A DNA stretch of 29,299 bases from Chara braunii (GCA_003427395.1 BFEA01001065.1:113522-142820); one strand, 5' to 3'; shown: positions 18,860 through 29,184, counted from the stretch's first letter. Notes: generated by a model not told the origin, from the letters alone. Numbers and translations are program-made.

Positions 18860-19479
18860 GAAATTGGGAAGATTGATCCTTTGACTAAGCGCGGGAATGG
18901 GTTTCCTTGGGTGTTATCACGAGAAGCAGCGCGAAAAATCCGGGTGTCTGAGTTGGATCCTGATTTCTCTCGACGGTCAACCAATAGTAATCCTTGAACT
19001 TGGATAATTGGACGGTCACTCCTACACTCCCTAATGTCCGTTGTTTTTCATCTGCTTCGAGACTATCCTGAAACCGACTACCCACGGCGCAAGGATATGC
19101 ATGTGGGCCTGCGCGTGGCATTCTCTACACTGGCTAGTTGATGAGGAAAAGATGCCTCTAATTTACTCAAATTGATAATGAAAATAAAATTAATAAATAT
19201 AAGAAATAAATTAAAAATGTTGAAAGGCGATGAGAATAAATGATTACTTTGTTACTTAACAATGTTAAGATTTTCAGCCCCATTATACCTTTGTTGAGTC
19301 TACCCTGAATTTAGCTATTTATTACTTTTGTTAAACCTATGAGATACCGAGTGTTCAATGGTTGTGAATGCCCGCGTTACTAAGGCTTGCTAAGCGTCGT
19401 GTGGATGCTTGAGGGATCCACTGCAGTGACACTTTATCAACGGGGGATACTTGTCCATGGGGACAAACTCTGTTACACC

Positions 19480-19785
19480 AGCGGTTGGACCAGCGGTACC
19501 GGTTCCTAGGCACAGCACAGCGGAGCGGTCACTGGGTCGGCAATGGTACTGCAGTTCGGCACCGTTATTTCGATATGGACACTGGCTTGGTACAGGTACG
19601 GCAATTGTGCTGTTTGGTACAGCATCTAGTCTGGTCTGGGACTGCTGCGACTCACTTCCATTTGATGACATTAATTTGATACGGTCTATTGCAGATTTCA
19701 CACTACTATTTCGGTATGGCTACTGGTTCGGAACTGGTACAGGTCAATACGGTTCGGCACTTATATTCCGGGTACGGTTGCTGAC
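19480..19785. repeat. Degenerate ggtac/cggttc-rich repeat region
   Basis: Words built on ggtac, gttcgg and ctggt recur irregularly: agcggtaccggttcc near 19492, tggtacaggtacgg near 19588, and atttcggtatgg-tactggttcgg near 19708. The pair atttcgatatggacactgg (about 19566) and atttcggtatggctactgg (about 19708) suggests a diverged unit of about 140 bp. Similar words appear at 6950-6990 and 25880-25915. No gene is supported. Confidence 0.45.
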
Positions 19786-19865
19786 TAAGGACTGGACCTG
19801 TCCAATCGACGCTGATATTCCAAAGTAAGGACTGGACCTGTCCAATCGACGCTGATATTCCAAAG
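19786..19865. repeat. Exact 40-bp tandem duplication
   Basis: The 40-bp unit beginning taaggactggacctgtccaa and ending ctgatattccaaag occurs at 19786-19825 and again at 19826-19865 without a difference. The unit holds a small palindrome (ggac-ctgtcc). Perfect identity implies a recent slippage or duplication event, or an assembly artefact. Confidence 0.95.
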
Positions 19866-20373
19866 TACGGTATTGGTGTGACTTAAAGGCTTGAAACAAC
19901 TCACTCGACTACTGATAACACCTACTTGATCCACCGGGCCCTGATCCAGGACTACCGGACTAAACCCTCAGTAAATGCACCTGGCCAGAGGGCCTGGTAC
20001 GGGTGGTACCAAGGGTACCAGCACTCCATTTTTGAGCCTTTCCAAGTGATGCAGTGGGAATTGAGTGTTGGCTCGGCCGATGCCACTGCCTGGATACAGT
20101 GTGGACCAGCTGAGGGAAGGGCCCATTCGGGAGGAAAATTCTTCATTGCGTGCCCGGCGTCCGCAGCGTTCGGGTAAGACTTGCTGTTCGAGGTCAAACC
20201 CTTGCTCATGCCCCTTCACTATCACGGAAGAGGCAGCGAGCAATGAGAACTGATGGAGAAGGATGATCTGTTGATTCGCTTGGGGGTTGGCTCGGTAAAT
20301 TGGAAATTGGGTTTGTTTACACACTACCATCAGTAGGAACTCCGGTGGCCGGTGATCTTTCCGGGAGGTGGGC

Positions 20374-20460
20374 GGCGCAGCGCTACTGGGAGCGCTGCGC
20401 CCGCCCGGCCTGGAACGACGGTGGTAGCGCTGCGCCGCTCGGGCCGGAACGACAGGTGCA
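20374..20460. repeat. GC-rich hairpin plus 35-bp tandem repeat
   Basis: ggcgcagcgct (20374-20384) pairs perfectly with agcgctgcgcc (20391-20401) across actggg. The right arm begins a 35-bp unit (20391-20425) repeated at 20426-20460: agcgctgcgcc, then a cggcctggaacgac/gggccggaacgac word, then a ggtg end. This is a GC island in otherwise moderate-GC sequence. The flanks (19866-20373) hold no gene I can support. Confidence 0.75.
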
Positions 20461-20608
20461 CCAACACGCGTTGAGACACAAAGTTGCGATGGCGCTCTCA
20501 CGAGGGCATGGCAGGTCAATATTCTGTGTGGTGATGGCGCTTCTTAGAGACTTCCGTGGATGTGGAGACAGGAGGGGCGTGTGGCTTGAGTATCCTTGTG
20601 GGGGGTGG

Positions 20609-20620
20609 TGCCACGTGGCA
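20609..20620. promoter_or_regulatory. Perfect G-box palindrome
   Basis: tgccacgtggca is a 12-bp perfect palindrome around CACGTG, the binding core of plant bZIP and bHLH factors. It is followed by tagggttataac. No convincing gene start is seen downstream through 21000, so any promoter role is inference. The region 20621-21640 has no supported gene and becomes strongly AT-rich after 21050, with a small tandem word ctaatttgtca-atgattcg at 21450-21490. Confidence 0.4.
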
Positions 20621-21677
20621 TAGGGTTATAACGCCACTCCTTCCGTCCTTTGTATTCAATCTTTGTCTCTCGCTTCTCCGGTTCTTTGCTGTCATGGGTC
20701 GTTGGATCTGGACTGAATTCTCTGTGAAGCTGTGTTGACAGGCTTGACATGGTCATTCACAACGCAAGTGCGTTCGGGGAGTAAAAGGGAGGCGGGGGCG
20801 TCCCAAAATCTCTTCTGGTTGGTGCACTTTGCCGTAAGGCTATACTAGCACCGGCTGTGGGGAGGAGGAGTGGCTCCTTCTATAGGAAGAGGCAGGGGCT
20901 GGGTTTGGTCTGGGCAGCGGTCGGGAAGCTGGATAAGGGGACTGCGGGAGCGGAGCGGTGCGTGATGGTCTGCAGTGATTGGTAATTTCAAGTAAAGTTC
21001 AAGGCGACATCATGTAGCGACGGAAGCTCTGAGTGCAACATTTTTCAGAATTTCACCCTAAAGTATTACTCCGTTAGATGATTTGATGGTTAGGGACGTC
21101 TTATTGTTGTTTTGATATCTCCTGACATTTTCCGATCTCGACATCTGACGGATGATCTGTAAATCTGATTTTTGTCTGATTTTTTATTCTCAATTCGTAA
21201 TTTCCTTTTTTCATAAATTGATGGTCGACTGTTTTGTTTTGTACTCATATAACCATCTAATTTAGTCTTCAGATTACAACATCTGGTAAATTTTCTGACC
21301 TACTTCTGTCTCAAATTCCCAAAGAACAATTTTAGTCAGGTATTTTAATTCGTAAAATCTTAATACTTGCTAGCAAGAAATTCATATGTATACTCTGATG
21401 TTGATTTTCAAAAAACCTATCGAAAATTGTCATGTTTCTATTTTCTAATTTGTCATGATTCGATCTTCTAATTTGTCAATGATTCGTGATGAATTCTACC
21501 TAATCTAATTATCTTGGTTACTTTGATGATTTTGTTTTAAACTTTCAAACTTTGACGTGATTTTCCATTTTCCAATTAGTGTTTTTTGATAAGGCTCCTC
21601 TCATTGGAGACTGTTAGCAAATCTTCTTAGGTGAGCCTGTTGCTGTCATAATTGTGGATCTGCTGTTTTTCGATGCC

Positions 21678-23160
21678 AGAACGACGTTGGTCGGTGCTGG
21701 GGTGTTGCCCTGTAATCTGCGAAGCAGGAACATGAGGCCTGGTAGAGAGATCTGGGGATGCTTAGGGTCGGGCATCTCACGGAAAAATCAAGGGTTGCTG
21801 CTCGGAGGATGTCGATCGGAGTTGGGGTGAGTTGTGTTGCCCTGTAACCTAGCGGTGGGGGTGTGAGGCTGGGCAGACTCAGGCAGAGAGTATGATTGTG
21901 TTGGCGAGCCTGAGTAGGGTTGTTATAGTCTCCTTGACTTTTCTGCAAATTGTCAACTAGGTATTTTTTAGCCAAAAAACATACGATTAAGGGAAGCAGA
22001 TTATTCGCACTGACGGGTGGAAGTCCGTAGGGGGGTGTAACAGGGGAAGGGCCTTAGTCTTCGTCAGTAGGTCAGAAGGACGTAGGTGGGACGACGCAGG
22101 CCGGTGTTGGAGCTTTGCTCTGTAACCTGGGGGAGTGTGAGGCTTGGGGAGCTCTGTCGAGGGAGGAAGGCAAAACCACCACGTTCGACGCAACCGTTGC
22201 TGGGGTTTTATCCTGTCACTTAGGGGGATGCGGCTAATGGGAGTTGTCGAGGGAGGAAGGCACTCCTTGCTGTCTATACCAGGCTGGTCGGTAATGGGGC
22301 ATGGTGGTGCCTTGTAACCCTAGCATAGGGGGTTATGAGACCAGCCGCGTTTAGGTTCGAGGACTGATCACGGGGACTTTGTTTTTTCCAGCTGTTGTAT
22401 GGGAAGTTTGCTAGTCGGTGGTTTCGGTTCGGATTTTTTGCCTTCAATTTGTTGTATGTCACTCATGTCCTATCCCTTAAAAAAAAACAACGAACGCTGT
22501 GTTCGGATATGGCTATCCTCTAGAGGTTGTGATCGTTCTCGGTGGTTGTGGTAGAACGCTTTTAGGCTCTTGGGACTCCTTGCAATTTCCTTGAGGCGAT
22601 TTTTGATGTTGTTTTATTCATGGACATGCGGTTGTTCGATGCCAGAACGACGCTGGCCGGTGCTGGGGGGTTGACCTTGTAACTTGTTGACAGCAGGAGC
22701 TTGAGGCCTGGTAGAGAAATCTGGGAATGCCTAGGGGGGGTATTTCATGGGACAATCAAGGGTTCCTATCGAAGACAATGCTGGCTAGAGCCGGGGTGAG
22801 TTGCCTTGCCCTGTAACCTATAGCGGGGGTGAGAGGCTTGGTAGGGAATAAGACAATGTTTGTGGACTTCGAGGGTGTTAGGACCCTGTGGCGCTTTAGA
22901 GTGTTTGAAGACAATTGCTGGGATTTTCGCTGGTGGATAGTCTCCCAAATTTACCTCAAATAGCATTGAATTTTGTTAAAAAAAAGAGAGAATGTTTTGG
23001 GATTCTGGGGACTTCTAGCAACTCGCTTTCGGCTGTTTGATACTGATGCATTCATGGATTTGCGGTTGTTCGATGACAGAACGACGCTGGCCGACGCTGG
23101 GGTGTTGCCTTGTAACCTGCTGATTGCAGGAGCGTGAGGCCTGGTAGAGAGATCTGGGAT
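21678..23160. repeat. Eight diverged copies of a ~75-bp module
   Basis: The core word order (a)cgacgctggccggtgctgg, then ggtgttgcc(c/t)tgtaacct, a variable spacer, then gtgaggcctggtagaga and atctggg recurs. Approximate copy positions are 21680, 21808, 22090, 22180, 22275, 22645, 22775 and 23078. Copies 1, 6 and 8 are closest, share an upstream gttcgatg(c/a)cagaac word, and are each followed by a caaggg/caagg-like segment. Copies 1-2 and 6-7 form pairs with the same internal order. Read on the minus strand the module gives GYRATPQHRPASF-like peptides, but frames are not maintained. Confidence 0.75.
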
Positions 23161-23564
23161 GCTTTGGGGTGGGCATTCCAAGGGACAACCAAGGCTCTCC
23201 TCTTCTCTCGCATGATCATCGATCGTGTCATGTCAAGTCTGATCTCGTTTGAGTCCTTGTCTGTCTTGTCACAACTCTCAATTCCTAAAATAGCACTTTG
23301 ATATGCATGCATCTAGATTGTTTTTCAAATATAATTACTGCATGTTCTATTTCCTGTTACGAACCTGTTTAATTCAAGGTTCCTAAGACCGGGGTCCGAC
23401 ATAGACCTTAATTGAAGAGTCTCGCTCGAAGTCGGATGCACACAACGAGAAAGGATAATTATCTACGCATTTATTAAATTTTCTGCAAATAGTAAACAAC
23501 AAAATCCTGCGTGACAACCCGTTGGCTTTTGGTCGTCGGGAGTGGCTTGACCGAAAAATGTGCG

Positions 23565-23970
23565 ACACAGGGCAGTGTCCCGAGCAGTCCCAAAGCATAA
23601 TAAAAAATATATATATATATAAATGAAAGATATACCATTTTAAATCCCTTTAATGATTAATTAATGATAATCACTGTTTATTCCCCGCAAACTCCCCTGC
23701 CGAGCAGTGTCGGGGCAGGTCCCCGAGCAGTCCCAACGCATAATATTAAAAAAAACAAAAAAAATCCAAAAAAGAAAACATGTTCTATAAAATTACAAAA
23801 CAAACAATTTTTGGTTGAGGGTGCCCTCGAAACTCCATATTAATTTTAAGATTAAAAAAAAAACATGAGTAAAGATATACCCCTTTAACCCCTTTAAGCA
23901 TGAATTATAAAATATACTTTTTAAACCCCTTTAATGATTAAACACTGTTTAGTCCCCGCAACCCCCCCTG
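23565..23970. repeat. Two-unit direct repeat (cccgagcagtcccaa family)
   Basis: The order cccgagcagtcccaa, gcataat, an A-rich stretch, gatatacc, ccctttaatgatta, cactgttta and tccccgcaa occurs twice (about 23578-23690 and 23722-23965). The second unit carries an extra cctttaacccctttaag stretch. Just upstream, 23356 onward begins tgttacgaacctg; its complement ends in ttcgtaaca, a common LTR end in plants. A minus-oriented LTR fragment is therefore possible but unproven. Confidence 0.55.
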
Positions 23971-24750
23971 AGTGACCCATCACCGAAACGGAAGGTCAAG
24001 TCGGATTTTGACTGTCCCAGGCCAAGAGCAGTCCTGGCCTGAAGTTAGTTATTTTTAATCGGACCCTTGCCTCTTTTTTGACCCACCTAGTTTTCCCGAG
24101 CGAGTGCCCCCCTGCCTAGCTGGCCCAACGTGCCTAGCGAGGCATGCTTGGCCAGGTGACTGCCCAACATAGCTAAATTACTAGTTTGTGTTTAATTTGG
24201 CGTTATTAACTTTTTTGAAGTTTTTTCATAATTATTTTTTAAATGTGCCCTTGTTCCTGAGTGTTAAGTCATTTGCAACTCAGGAAAGAAACTGCAAATG
24301 ACCTTACATTGACCAATATGGTAATAGTAATTATTTGCAATAGCCAGTACTCAACAATAATAATATTTTAATAAATAGTAACGGATCTAACGATGAAAGA
24401 ATAAAGATTAAATATTAGATAGCATATCTAGTACATCCCTCATACCTTGTCTAATTCTCAAAGCGAGAATACTTGACTAATAAGGAGATCTCTCATCTTA
24501 ACAAACACAGAAAAAGGAAGTTTAGAGCACTTCGAGGGTCAAATCGCGTACTTGCCATTCATCAGCATGAAGAACTGATCCCCAATCTCCCCCTGCCTGC
24601 AAACTGACAATAGTGGTGATAGAGAGGAGTGCAGATGGTCAGGTCAGTCAGTTTCTCTGCCAAACCAGTTTGTTAATCGCTCTGTCACTGGTTCTGCTGG
24701 ACCCTGCTGGTGGAGGGCCTTCCAGAATTGTCTAGCCACGTCCCACAATT
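23971..24750. other. Unassigned AT-rich interval
   Basis: No gene is supported. A small palindromic cluster built on gcctagc, gaggcatg and ggcca lies at 24113-24157. From 24180 to 24500 the sequence is AT-rich. Nothing resembling a U6-type promoter (upstream sequence element plus TATA at about -30) is evident just before 24751. Confidence 0.5.
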
Positions 24751-24842
24751 GTCCTTCACGACATCCATTAAAATTGGAATGACAGAGAAGATTAGCACGG
24801 CCCCTTTGCAAGGATGACACACATAAATCAAGAAATGGTCAT
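24751..24842 (+). pseudogene. U6 snRNA pseudogene (retroposed)
   Basis: The segment matches U6 in order: gacatcc, aaaattggaa, acagagaagattagca (the ACAGAGA box), ggcccct, gcaaggatgacac and agaaatggtc. Against the conserved U6 consensus it has a 2-nt deletion just before the ACAGAGA box, a ruined 5' stem-loop, and changes such as tcgag to tcaag and cacgc to cacac. The usual terminating T-run is replaced by an A-rich tail (aacaaaaaagaagaaaaaa), as in LINE-mobilised copies. No TATA or upstream element is seen. I therefore call it non-functional. Confidence 0.85.
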
Positions 24843-25042
24843 AACAAAAAAGAAGAAAAAATCTGTTAAGGACCACGGAGGGGTAGGGCCCAAAATAGGT
24901 ACCCCCTGGTGTCACAGCGGGGCACCAGCATGCAAGGGCAATTCCTTTCGTTCATTTTGAAGAACTTCAAAAGAGTTGAAAAGACTATCAAAAAACTATG
25001 ACAATAGAAAAGTCAGAACTGCATTCGATTACTTTAATATTT

Positions 25043-25150
25043 GTGACGATATATAACGATATATATATATATATCTGTTTGTGACGATATATATCGTCAA
25101 ACAGAACTGCCCGGTAAACCGTAGGCAGAGAGGGAGAAGAGGACAACACT
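25043..25150. mobile_element. Small (TA)n inverted-repeat element, copy 2
   Basis: ctgtttgtgacgatatat and its near-complement atatcgtcaaacag form an imperfect palindrome at 25075-25104. It is followed by the same interior found near the start of the window (25099-25148 versus 543-593). The interior ctgcc-cggt-aa-accg-ta-ggcag (25107-25128) can fold into a hairpin with a TA bulge. Confidence 0.65.
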
Positions 25151-25156
25151 ATTTGA

Positions 25157-25230
<74 letters not shown>

Positions 25231-25238
25231 TCAAATAG
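25149..25238. repeat. 90-bp perfect palindrome with (TA)n core
   Basis: ctatttgacgat (25149-25160) and atcgtcaaatag (25227-25238) are exact complements around a run of 33 TA dinucleotides. The outer cgtca/tgacg words match the ends of the neighbouring element, so this is the same family's terminus mirrored. Such a sequence can extrude as a cruciform. It is followed by an A-run, more TA, GATA repeats (about 25268-25300) and GA repeats to 25318. Confidence 0.9.
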
Positions 25239-25241
25239 AAA

Positions 25242-25272
<31 letters not shown>

Positions 25273-25279
25273 TAAATAG

Positions 25280-25317
<38 letters not shown>

Positions 25318-25319
25318 CA

Positions 25320-25465
25320 GAACAGAGTGGTGAAGAGGCAAAACCTATAAATAGAGAAAGACTGAATAGGAACGCAGAGGCGATCAGTTCTTTCAAACTT
25401 CGGTAACTTTAGCCTTACCTTCTCTTGCCAGTCAGCTGCCATTGAGGAGGGAAAAAGTAGGCGCT

Positions 25466-25499
<34 letters not shown>

Positions 25500-26605
25500 A
25501 AACGACACACATCCCTTCTATTCTGGGGAGCCTCAGTCCGGTTGCTTATCACCGGCAAGCTTGTTTTTACAGCTGAAGAAAGGGGGGAGATATAGACGTG
25601 ACAGAGGGTCAGCCCATCCCTTGTGGCACTAGTCACCTGGCAAGCGGGGGACTGCTTCGGGGCAGCCCTCCCCCCAAACCATGGCCTTTCGGAGGGTTGC
25701 CCTGCTGGCCGGGAGGCTTACTGCCAGCACCCAGTCATGCAGCAGGACAGCCTTTCGAAAGGCGAGGCGCGGGGGGGGGACCCCTGACAGTTCCTCAGGC
25801 TGCTTGACATCCTGTTCCTGGCGTAATCCAACCTCATTCATTGTCTCTGCGTCACCTATGCCTGCATCCCATGTTTGGTTCCAACCGGTTCGATACCGGT
25901 TCCATACCAACCACTACCTACCACCATTTCACCATATTCACACTCAGTCCTCACTCGTTGCTTGCCTTGAACACCCCCTACACCTATGAATCCTATACCC
26001 AATCTGGCAGCCGACCCACTAATAATCTGTGTACCCCAGCACTTGCATTACCCCATCACTAGTCCTCCTAAATGTTGATGATTTTGTGTTTAGTTTTGAA
26101 AAGTGTTTCATGTTTCCCATCCTCCCCCACCTTACCCCCATCGGCCCATCGCCTCTACATTTCCTCAATGCCCCTACTCCCCCTATTCCCCCTATATCCA
26201 TTTTCCCCTCCTAAATCCTACCTAACCTGGATACTATAATACGCCAAGCCATCTGTTTATGTCCCTCGGGACGAGGCATCCACCTTACCCATCTAGCTGT
26301 TATACAAATCGGTTGACTGACTTTCCTACCCAGACTCTTCCCCCTCTTCGGGCCGGGGCACGTGCCGCAACAAGGCGGGACCGACTGCATGTGCCCCGTG
26401 CCTGGATCGCAATTAAGCAACCGCGGGTATGGGCCCCATCTCGCCAAGAAACCTTCCACCATCTGCTCTTCTGAGCGGCTGCATCGATGCAGATCTGCAA
26501 GGATAGCCACTCTGATGCTCTCCAATGCCCTTTCCTTTGAGATCTCTCTTTTTTTCCTGGAACAACAGTGAAATACCGAATCGATTGTGCATTTTTTTCT
26601 TCCTC
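25320..26605. other. Unassigned interval with poly-T run
   Basis: A poly-T run (about 25468-25498) splits the interval. From 25630 to 25810 the sequence is G+C-rich, with the complementary words cctttcggagg and cctttcgaaagg. From 25870 to 25915 the words ccaaccggttcgataccggttcc form a short palindromic repeat. Open frames (for example plus 25681-25989) show no domain I recognise. Confidence 0.5.
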
Positions 26606-26608
26606 CGC

Positions 26609-26609
<1 letters not shown>

Positions 26610-26682
<73 letters not shown>
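26610..26682. repeat. (GA)n microsatellite
   Basis: A pure GA run of about 36 units, flanked by cctccgcagg and aaggacagccc. The overlapping long open frames on both strands are simple-repeat artefacts. Confidence 0.97.
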
Positions 26683-26686
<4 letters not shown>

Positions 26687-26689
26687 ACA

Positions 26690-27560
26690 GCCCGGCAAGA
26701 CTGCCGGTGCATGAGGACGAAGAAACGAAGATACACCCATAAGAACGATCCGCCACACATGCATACACAAAGAAAAAGTCGCACCAAGATTACAATCAGC
26801 AAATCACAATTCTTGTGGCCAATCCCCAATGCATTTCGTCCACCATGCCAGTAGACTCTTCAGGGGGAGAATCCCACCGATCAGAATGATGGAACTTCCA
26901 AACTTGGAGGCCATACCAGAGCCTTGCCTCCCTTCTCTACCTATCCGACACCTAACTTCTAACGATAAGCATTTTATACTTCCATTGCCTCCTGTCTAAC
27001 ACAGTGCAGCGTCATCCCCTCACTGCTACCCATCCACCCTTAGATGCCGCCTAAACCGTCACAGTGAAGCACATGGAGGAAGCCATTCTCCGACACATGG
27101 TTGTCCTGGGATACACTGTGCAGATTAAGAAAAGGGAAGCAGAGTACACTGAGAACCTTCGGCGCAGATGAAAGGATAACAAACAGAACGTGTCGGCGCG
27201 TCTGAACACACACACCCTTCTAAGTACAGCTACCGCATGCTACTTTACGTTCCCATAAACATGTGCAATGACAAGTGACCTTTGGAGGGAGCAATCCACA
27301 CCACACCGGATGATAAGATTATACAGCGGATGCACTCAAAGTTTCAAACCCATTAATAAAATTGAATTCAATTCAATTCTCACCCACGAACCAATTACTT
27401 ACAAGATTCCATTGACGTATCCGGGAGTCTTTTTCTTCCTCCCTCTTCCTCAAGCTCTAGCTATAGTGCTTGCAAGCACCCAACCTATGAAGCCTGCCAA
27501 TCGCCACACGCCCTCCTAAGTCCAACACCCCTCTTTGCATCACTCAAGAAGCCCACTGCA
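26690..27560. other. No supported gene
   Basis: Mixed-composition sequence without a recognisable domain, repeat or RNA. A short aattgaattcaattcaatt stretch lies near 27360. Pyrimidine-rich runs near 27430-27460 could serve as splice tracts, but no exon is bounded convincingly. Confidence 0.4.
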
Positions 27561-27567
27561 GATGAAG

Positions 27568-27716
27568 TGTCCACTCAGCAGGGGAGCGCAGCTCCCAGGA
27601 TGATGAAAAAGAACAGCAACCGGATGAAGATGAAGATCTGCCATGCCGAAGAAGAACCACTGAAAGTGCAGCTTCGGTGGCAGCTGACCAAACACCAACA
27701 AGCACACAAATATGAG
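27568..27716 (+). CDS. Weak candidate exon, acidic peptide
   Basis: One plus-strand frame reads SAGERSSQDDEKEQQPDEDE, then DLPCRRRTTESAASVAADQT, and stops at 27714-27716. This composition (acidic run, then basic triplet, then Ser/Ala/Thr-rich) is typical of a disordered protein region. It is more plausible than the longer overlapping frame at 27567-28043, whose translation is less protein-like. It follows ccactgcag, a possible acceptor, but there is no start codon or donor I trust. No family is recognised. A chance frame remains quite possible. Confidence 0.2.
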
Positions 27717-28192
27717 AAAGCGCTCATCAGCACTTGGACACCGAGCCCAGTGCTGTCACCAATGGAGCTGGCCGGCCCCAGCTATGGCCGCCAGCAGCAT
27801 GTGGAGAAGATGCCCTGCCTACATGCCCACAATAATGCAGCAGGGAAGCAACGTGACCTCCACCAAGACTGTGAAAAAAGAGCAACGAAAAGAACCAAAA
27901 GAACCCCAAACTCGTCGGGCTCTGCCTACTTCTACCCGGCTTCCCTAGACCTACAACACAGCAGCCACCTACAGACCTATCTGACCGTCCAAACAGCAAA
28001 CATCTACGGCCATACAGTCAAAGATCTACTTACATGCATCTAGATGGAAACCTAGGCTAAGGGGACCCAAGGCTAAGACACACAAAAGAAAGACCTACGG
28101 ACCTACCAGTTTCCGGAAGGGCAGAAAAGGACAAAACAACAAGGCTGAAAGGCCTAACGCTACAAAGTAGAGACTACTAGTGACAGGTTCAA

Positions 28193-28262
28193 GGTTCAAG
28201 CCCAGTAGGGCTCAAAGCTAACAAACCAAACGTACAAATTACAGGTCACGGGATCAAGTCCC
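28193..28262 (+). repeat. Paired tRNA T-arm-like (B-box) motifs
   Basis: ggttcaagccc (28193-28203) and gggatcaagtccc (28250-28262) both resemble the pol III B box or tRNA T arm. The second can form a cggg/cccg stem with a 7-base loop. Both are followed by a similar tail (agggctcaaagctaacaaac and aaggcccaaaccaaggaaac). No A box is evident upstream of either. They may be SINE pieces. Confidence 0.35.
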
Positions 28263-28349
28263 GCAAGGCCCAAACCAAGGAAACAGCAAACACAGTTAGT
28301 GTACAGTCCCACTGGGATACTGCGATTTATTGCAGAAACGAGGGATTGA

Positions 28350-28421
28350 GGTTGACCAAGATAGAATCCACAACCTGCCGTTTACAGTGCCGGAGGTCAT
28401 AACCGGCTGAGCTACCTCTGC
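28350..28421 (-). repeat. Degenerate tRNA-like sequence (possible SINE head)
   Basis: The minus strand begins gcagagg-ta-gctcagccggtta, a strong match to a tRNA acceptor, D-arm and A box (tagctcagccgg, 28403-28414). A ctgtaaa word lies where an anticodon loop would be (GTA, tyrosine-like), then ggttgtggattct (28363-28375) at B-box spacing. The anticodon stem does not pair, and the D stem and T arm are degraded. It is therefore not a functional tRNA but a tRNA relic or SINE head. Confidence 0.5.
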
Positions 28422-28833
28422 AAGTATTTCTTTCATTCGGTGGCATTCCCTCCATTGCAAAGGTGCATCTTGATGCAAAAGGGTAAAGCAGAGGTAGAAA
28501 ATGGAGGGCAGAAAGCAAGAGGCAGAATATGGGAGAGTGAGAAACCAAAAGCGAAAGCAAGAAAGCCGTCAGGTGAAAGGGGAAAAAAAATCAACCAAAA
28601 ACAAAAAAAAACAATCAGCTAAGCTAGCAAGAAAGAAGAAAAGAACATGTTCTATTCAATTGAGCTTTGTTTGCATTACAACCAAACAGCAATCAGAAGG
28701 AGATTATTTTTCTTTTCTCAAATTGTTTGGAGACATTTGAAAGAAGGCAAACATTTGACAGAGAGAGAGGACTGCAAGGCATATATATATATTACTTTTT
28801 CTTTGAATACTAAATAATGAAACACTGACCTAC

Positions 28834-28996
28834 TTTGGACCTGGGTATCTTGATGAATCTGACATTCTGCCATAGCAAGTACTGAGATTCCACCGGCTGA
28901 TCTCGTATGAAGTTCGAGATCAATCCGCCCAAGATGACAAGCTCATGCAACGCGTCTGGTGGAAGGTATCCCTTGTACCGCCTGCCCACATCTCCA
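28834..28996 (-). CDS. Probable exon, protein not recognised
   Basis: The minus strand encodes a complex peptide, RRYKGYLPPDALHELVILGG, then SNFIRDQPVESQYLLWQNVR and FIKIPRSK. The composition is that of a folded protein with alternating hydrophobic residues. Acceptors are possible at 28996 (ttggtgag before TGG) or 28981 (gtgggcag before GCGG). Donors are possible at 28834 (CCAAA before GTAGGTC) or 28841 (ACCCAG before GTCC). I do not recognise the family. A long (GT)n(GA)n tract lies immediately upstream on this strand, where the intron would be. Same strand as the exons at 2106 and 3534. Confidence 0.45.
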
Positions 28997-29095
28997 CTCA
29001 CCAACACATACACAAAGTAAAGAGAGGGGTGCACGTAGCACGCACAAGTGCACACATGTGTATGTGTGTGCATGCACGTGTATGTACATGTATGC

Positions 29096-29102
29096 GTGTG
29101 TA

Positions 29103-29184
<82 letters not shown>

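Noticed and set aside
21678-23160. A CRISPR-like array
   Set aside because: Repeats are long, diverged and irregularly spaced, and the context is eukaryotic.
24751-24842. A functional U6 gene
   Set aside because: The 5' stem-loop is ruined, two bases are missing next to the ACAGAGA box, the T-run terminator is absent, and no TATA or upstream element is seen.
25097-25508. Minus-strand Ile/Tyr- and Ser/Leu-rich frames
   Set aside because: They are (TA)n, GATA, GA and poly-T translations.
28350-28421. A functional tyrosine tRNA
   Set aside because: The anticodon stem does not pair, and the D stem and T arm are degraded, despite a good A box and a GTA-like loop.
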